A stretch of DNA of 7,920 bases from Bacteroidales bacterium (GTDB lineage: Bacteria; Bacteroidota; Bacteroidia; Bacteroidales; VadinHA17). Below the pieces are notes generated by a model. The model was not told the DNA's origin and did not search any database. It saw only the letters and a program-made list of their open reading frames with translations. The position numbers and the translations under genes were made by a program. Shown here piece after piece: positions 6,199 through 7,920 of this stretch (its first letter is position 1; each line of letters opens with the position of its first letter). The stretch is taken from the NCBI GenBank assembly GCA_030692905.1, contig JAUYBT010000003.1:1-7920 (forward strand). Reading direction: 5' to 3'.

Positions 6199-6645
6199 AT
6201 GAAAAAGGTCAAAATAATAGCAGGCATCACCTGGGCTTTTATATGTCTGATTCTGATAATAATTTTATTCCCGGGGTTGAACAGTTTTTCTGCTTCTGCA
6301 GCTAAGCTTCCCTTTATGAAAATAAATCCCAACTATTCAGGAGGAGAGGTTGCACAACAATTGATTGCTACGGGTTGTACCCTTGACATCAGAAAACCGG
6401 TTTTCGATGGTTTAATAAAGAAGCGAAACAAAGGTTTTGTACAACTAGACTGGCGGGGAAATGTTCCGGATAAAATAGTTGACACCATTGATTATGATCT
6501 TGATAATAAACCGGATTTCTGTATCTTCGTTGACAGGGACCAGTCAAAAACGGTATTGTATCCAATCAACAGCAAAGTAAGGGATATCATCATTTCAACT
6601 CCAACCTCATATGGATGGGCTGTCAGAGTTGAACTGATAAAGTGA
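6199..6645 (+). CDS. Small membrane-anchored or exported protein of unknown function
   Basis: I do not recognise this 148-residue protein. It begins MKKVK and has one hydrophobic helix (about residues 6-26), a signal anchor or uncleaved signal, with the remainder presumably in the periplasm. The soluble part is mixed and charged, with predicted strands (KGFVQLDW, KPDFCIFVDR, AVRVELIK). It has two soluble cysteines, Cys60 (ATGCTLDIRK) and Cys108 (PDFCIFV), and a third, Cys16, in the helix. DYDLDNKPDF (98-107) has the look of an acidic metal-binding turn, but this is speculative. It starts at ATG 6199, 12 bp after the Fe-S gene, and is the last gene of the unit. Its place suggests a periplasmic partner of the two redox membrane proteins, which the paired cysteines would allow but do not prove. 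Confidence 0.75.
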   Translation: MKKVKIIAGITWAFICLILIIILFPGLNSFSASAAKLPFMKINPNYSGGEVAQQLIATGCTLDIRKPVFDGLIKKRNKGFVQLDWRGNVPDKIVDTIDYDLDNKPDFCIFVDRDQSKTVLYPINSKVRDIIISTPTSYGWAVRVELIK

Positions 6646-6651
6646 TTATCT

Positions 6652-6675
6652 GGTGTTTTGATGCAAAAAACAACC
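6652..6675. terminator. Weak bidirectional terminator candidate between convergent genes
   Basis: In the 36-bp gap between the convergent small-protein gene and the MFS gene, GGTGTTTT (6652-6659) can pair with AAAACAACC (6667-6675), leaving one bulged A and a 7-nt loop. It is AT-rich, with T-runs inside rather than after the stem, so evidence for real termination is modest. Its position is the main support. Confidence 0.3.
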
Positions 6676-6681
6676 TGTCAT

Positions 6682-7911
6682 TTATTTATCTTCTTCCCTG
6701 ATTAAAATGGTAGATTCCTTAAGTCGCAGGGACATTAAAATACTTAGAAACATAAGTCCGATCAGTATAATCAAAGATCTGGTCATAGAGCCTGTTAATG
6801 AAGATTTCAAACTGTCCATCCCAAAAATAAAAGCTATGCCCGAAATCTGACCCATCAGCAAAAGCATTCCATTTGAGGTACCTTCAGATGCCGGATAGGT
6901 TATTTCGGCACCGTACTGAAAACCTATCGGCCCTGCGCTCAGGAGGAAGAATCCTAATACCATTCCGGAGGTAAGCAGAAGCCAGTAACTGGTGGCAAAT
7001 GTGATTCCGGTAAGGCCAAGAGTGGCACCGATGAGGGCGATAATCATAAATGGCGTTCTTTTTTTGTAGTGATCAGAAAGCAGAGGGATGATAAGAGCGC
7101 CGATGATCCCTCCAATAATCATTAGGCCTCCTGTAATTCCTGCCTGGGTGGCTGAAAAGCCACGTGGTCTCATTATGTCCTCAATCCAGGTGGTTACACT
7201 GTTGAATACACCCAGACCGATAAAAAAGATGACCATCAGCCAGATAAAATCTTTAGTGCGTAAGGTCTGTCTGAAACCATCAAAAACCAGAGAACGTTCC
7301 TCCTGATCAGGGCGACATGGAGCCGTGGGAGGCCCCTCTTTTATTAAAACAATAAAAACAAATGCCGTTATAATTGAAATTATTCCATAAATATATAGCA
7401 TTCCGCCTATACCGGATCCAATAATAAGGTATGGAGTAAGTGTCATTCCTGCCAGGATTCCGATATACATCGCAAGTGTGCCAAGTCCGGCAGCGGTGGC
7501 CCGTTCCTCGATGGGGAACCATCTGGCTGCCAGTTTCGTAATAGCATTAAGTATGAAAGGCTGCCCGATTGCAATGCCGATTTGTGCTATGAGCAACAAT
7601 TGGTAATCAGTACCGGCAAATCCACGAATTAAACCAAAAATGCCTGTAAATACGGCACCGATCCCTACTCCAATTCGAATCCCGTATTTATCGATTGCCC
7701 ATGATGCCGGAACTGATACAACAATGTATACGATCATAAAGCACATTGAAAGGATCCCTATCTGAAGGTCAGAAACGCCATAATATTTTGTAGCATAGCC
7801 TGTAATTGGAGCAAAAGTGATCCATAAAAGTTGATTTACTGCAACCATTAACATATACACCGTCAGCATAATCCAGCGGACTCTGTACACTTTGAAATTT
7901 GATTGTGGCAT
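6682..7911 (-). CDS. MFS transporter, FLVCR-like branch
   Basis: This 409-residue inner-membrane carrier has about 12 hydrophobic helices in two halves, split by a cytoplasmic loop near residues 190-220 (KEGPPTAPCRPDQEER). The N-terminus reads VYRVRWIMLTVYMLMVAVNQLLWITFAPITG (about 8-38, helix 1). The first-half MFS motif is present as SWAIDKYGIRIGVGIG-like sequence near 70-85 (D74, K75, G77), and a related motif SDHYKKR occurs at 279-285. The helix 1 WITFAP pattern and the proline-rich central loop recall FLVCR-type transporters, which in animals carry heme or choline; the bacterial substrate is unknown. ATG 7911 gives a normal start; three further in-frame codons before it run to the window edge, so a longer start cannot be excluded. 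It is convergent with the preceding unit, so co-regulation with it is not implied. Confidence 0.88.
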   Translation of the reverse strand: MPQSNFKVYRVRWIMLTVYMLMVAVNQLLWITFAPITGYATKYYGVSDLQIGILSMCFMIVYIVVSVPASWAIDKYGIRIGVGIGAVFTGIFGLIRGFAGTDYQLLLIAQIGIAIGQPFILNAITKLAARWFPIEERATAAGLGTLAMYIGILAGMTLTPYLIIGSGIGGMLYIYGIISIITAFVFIVLIKEGPPTAPCRPDQEERSLVFDGFRQTLRTKDFIWLMVIFFIGLGVFNSVTTWIEDIMRPRGFSATQAGITGGLMIIGGIIGALIIPLLSDHYKKRTPFMIIALIGATLGLTGITFATSYWLLLTSGMVLGFFLLSAGPIGFQYGAEITYPASEGTSNGMLLLMGQISGIAFIFGMDSLKSSLTGSMTRSLIILIGLMFLSILMSLRLKESTILIREEDK

Positions 7912-7920
7912 GATGTAGAA

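Noticed and set aside
1..7920. CRISPR array, tRNA/rRNA, insertion sequence ends or attachment sites
   Set aside because: Reading both strands showed no regular repeats, tRNA-like folds, transposase motifs or flanking duplications; coding density is that of ordinary chromosome.

Overview
The window looks like chromosomal DNA from a member of the Bacteroidota, probably an uncultured or environmental lineage near Bacteroidales/Marinilabiliales. The support is a PorT-type type IX secretion protein, a menaquinone methyltransferase, a membrane-anchored LytTR regulator, AT-rich leaders mostly without Shine-Dalgarno sequences, and several promoters of the Bacteroidota type (TAnnTTTG -7 box). Base composition is moderately AT-rich and looks even throughout. 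No mobile element, rRNA, tRNA or CRISPR array was seen.

Layout. Positions 1-209 (minus) hold the N-terminal part of a short-chain dehydrogenase, divergent from the next gene. Positions 274-3344 (plus) form a tight run: menG/ubiE (last step of menaquinone synthesis), a PorT-like outer-membrane protein of type IX secretion, and a large FAD-dependent dehydrogenase (COG2509-like). Positions 3431-4261 (plus) encode a four-helix membrane protein with a C-terminal LytTR DNA-binding domain. Positions 4419-6645 (plus) form a three-gene unit: a DsbD/CcdA-like (TauE/SafE or UreH-type) thiol membrane protein, a polytopic NapH-like membrane ferredoxin overlapping it by 8 bp, and a small membrane-anchored protein I do not recognise. 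Positions 6682-7911 (minus) encode a 12-helix MFS transporter resembling the FLVCR branch, convergent with the unit.

How the genes may work together. MenG makes menaquinone, the main quinone of this phylum. The 4419-6645 unit reads as a membrane redox module: a thiol-carrying helix bundle beside a cysteine-rich Fe-S protein of the quinol-oxidising NapH/NosR type, plus an exported partner. This could move electrons from the quinone pool or a cytoplasmic donor to an envelope target. That role is inference from motifs and gene order. The LytTR gene just upstream shares a 10-bp promoter core with this unit and is a candidate regulator. This unit is the most interesting part of the window; the rest is largely ordinary Bacteroidota gene content.
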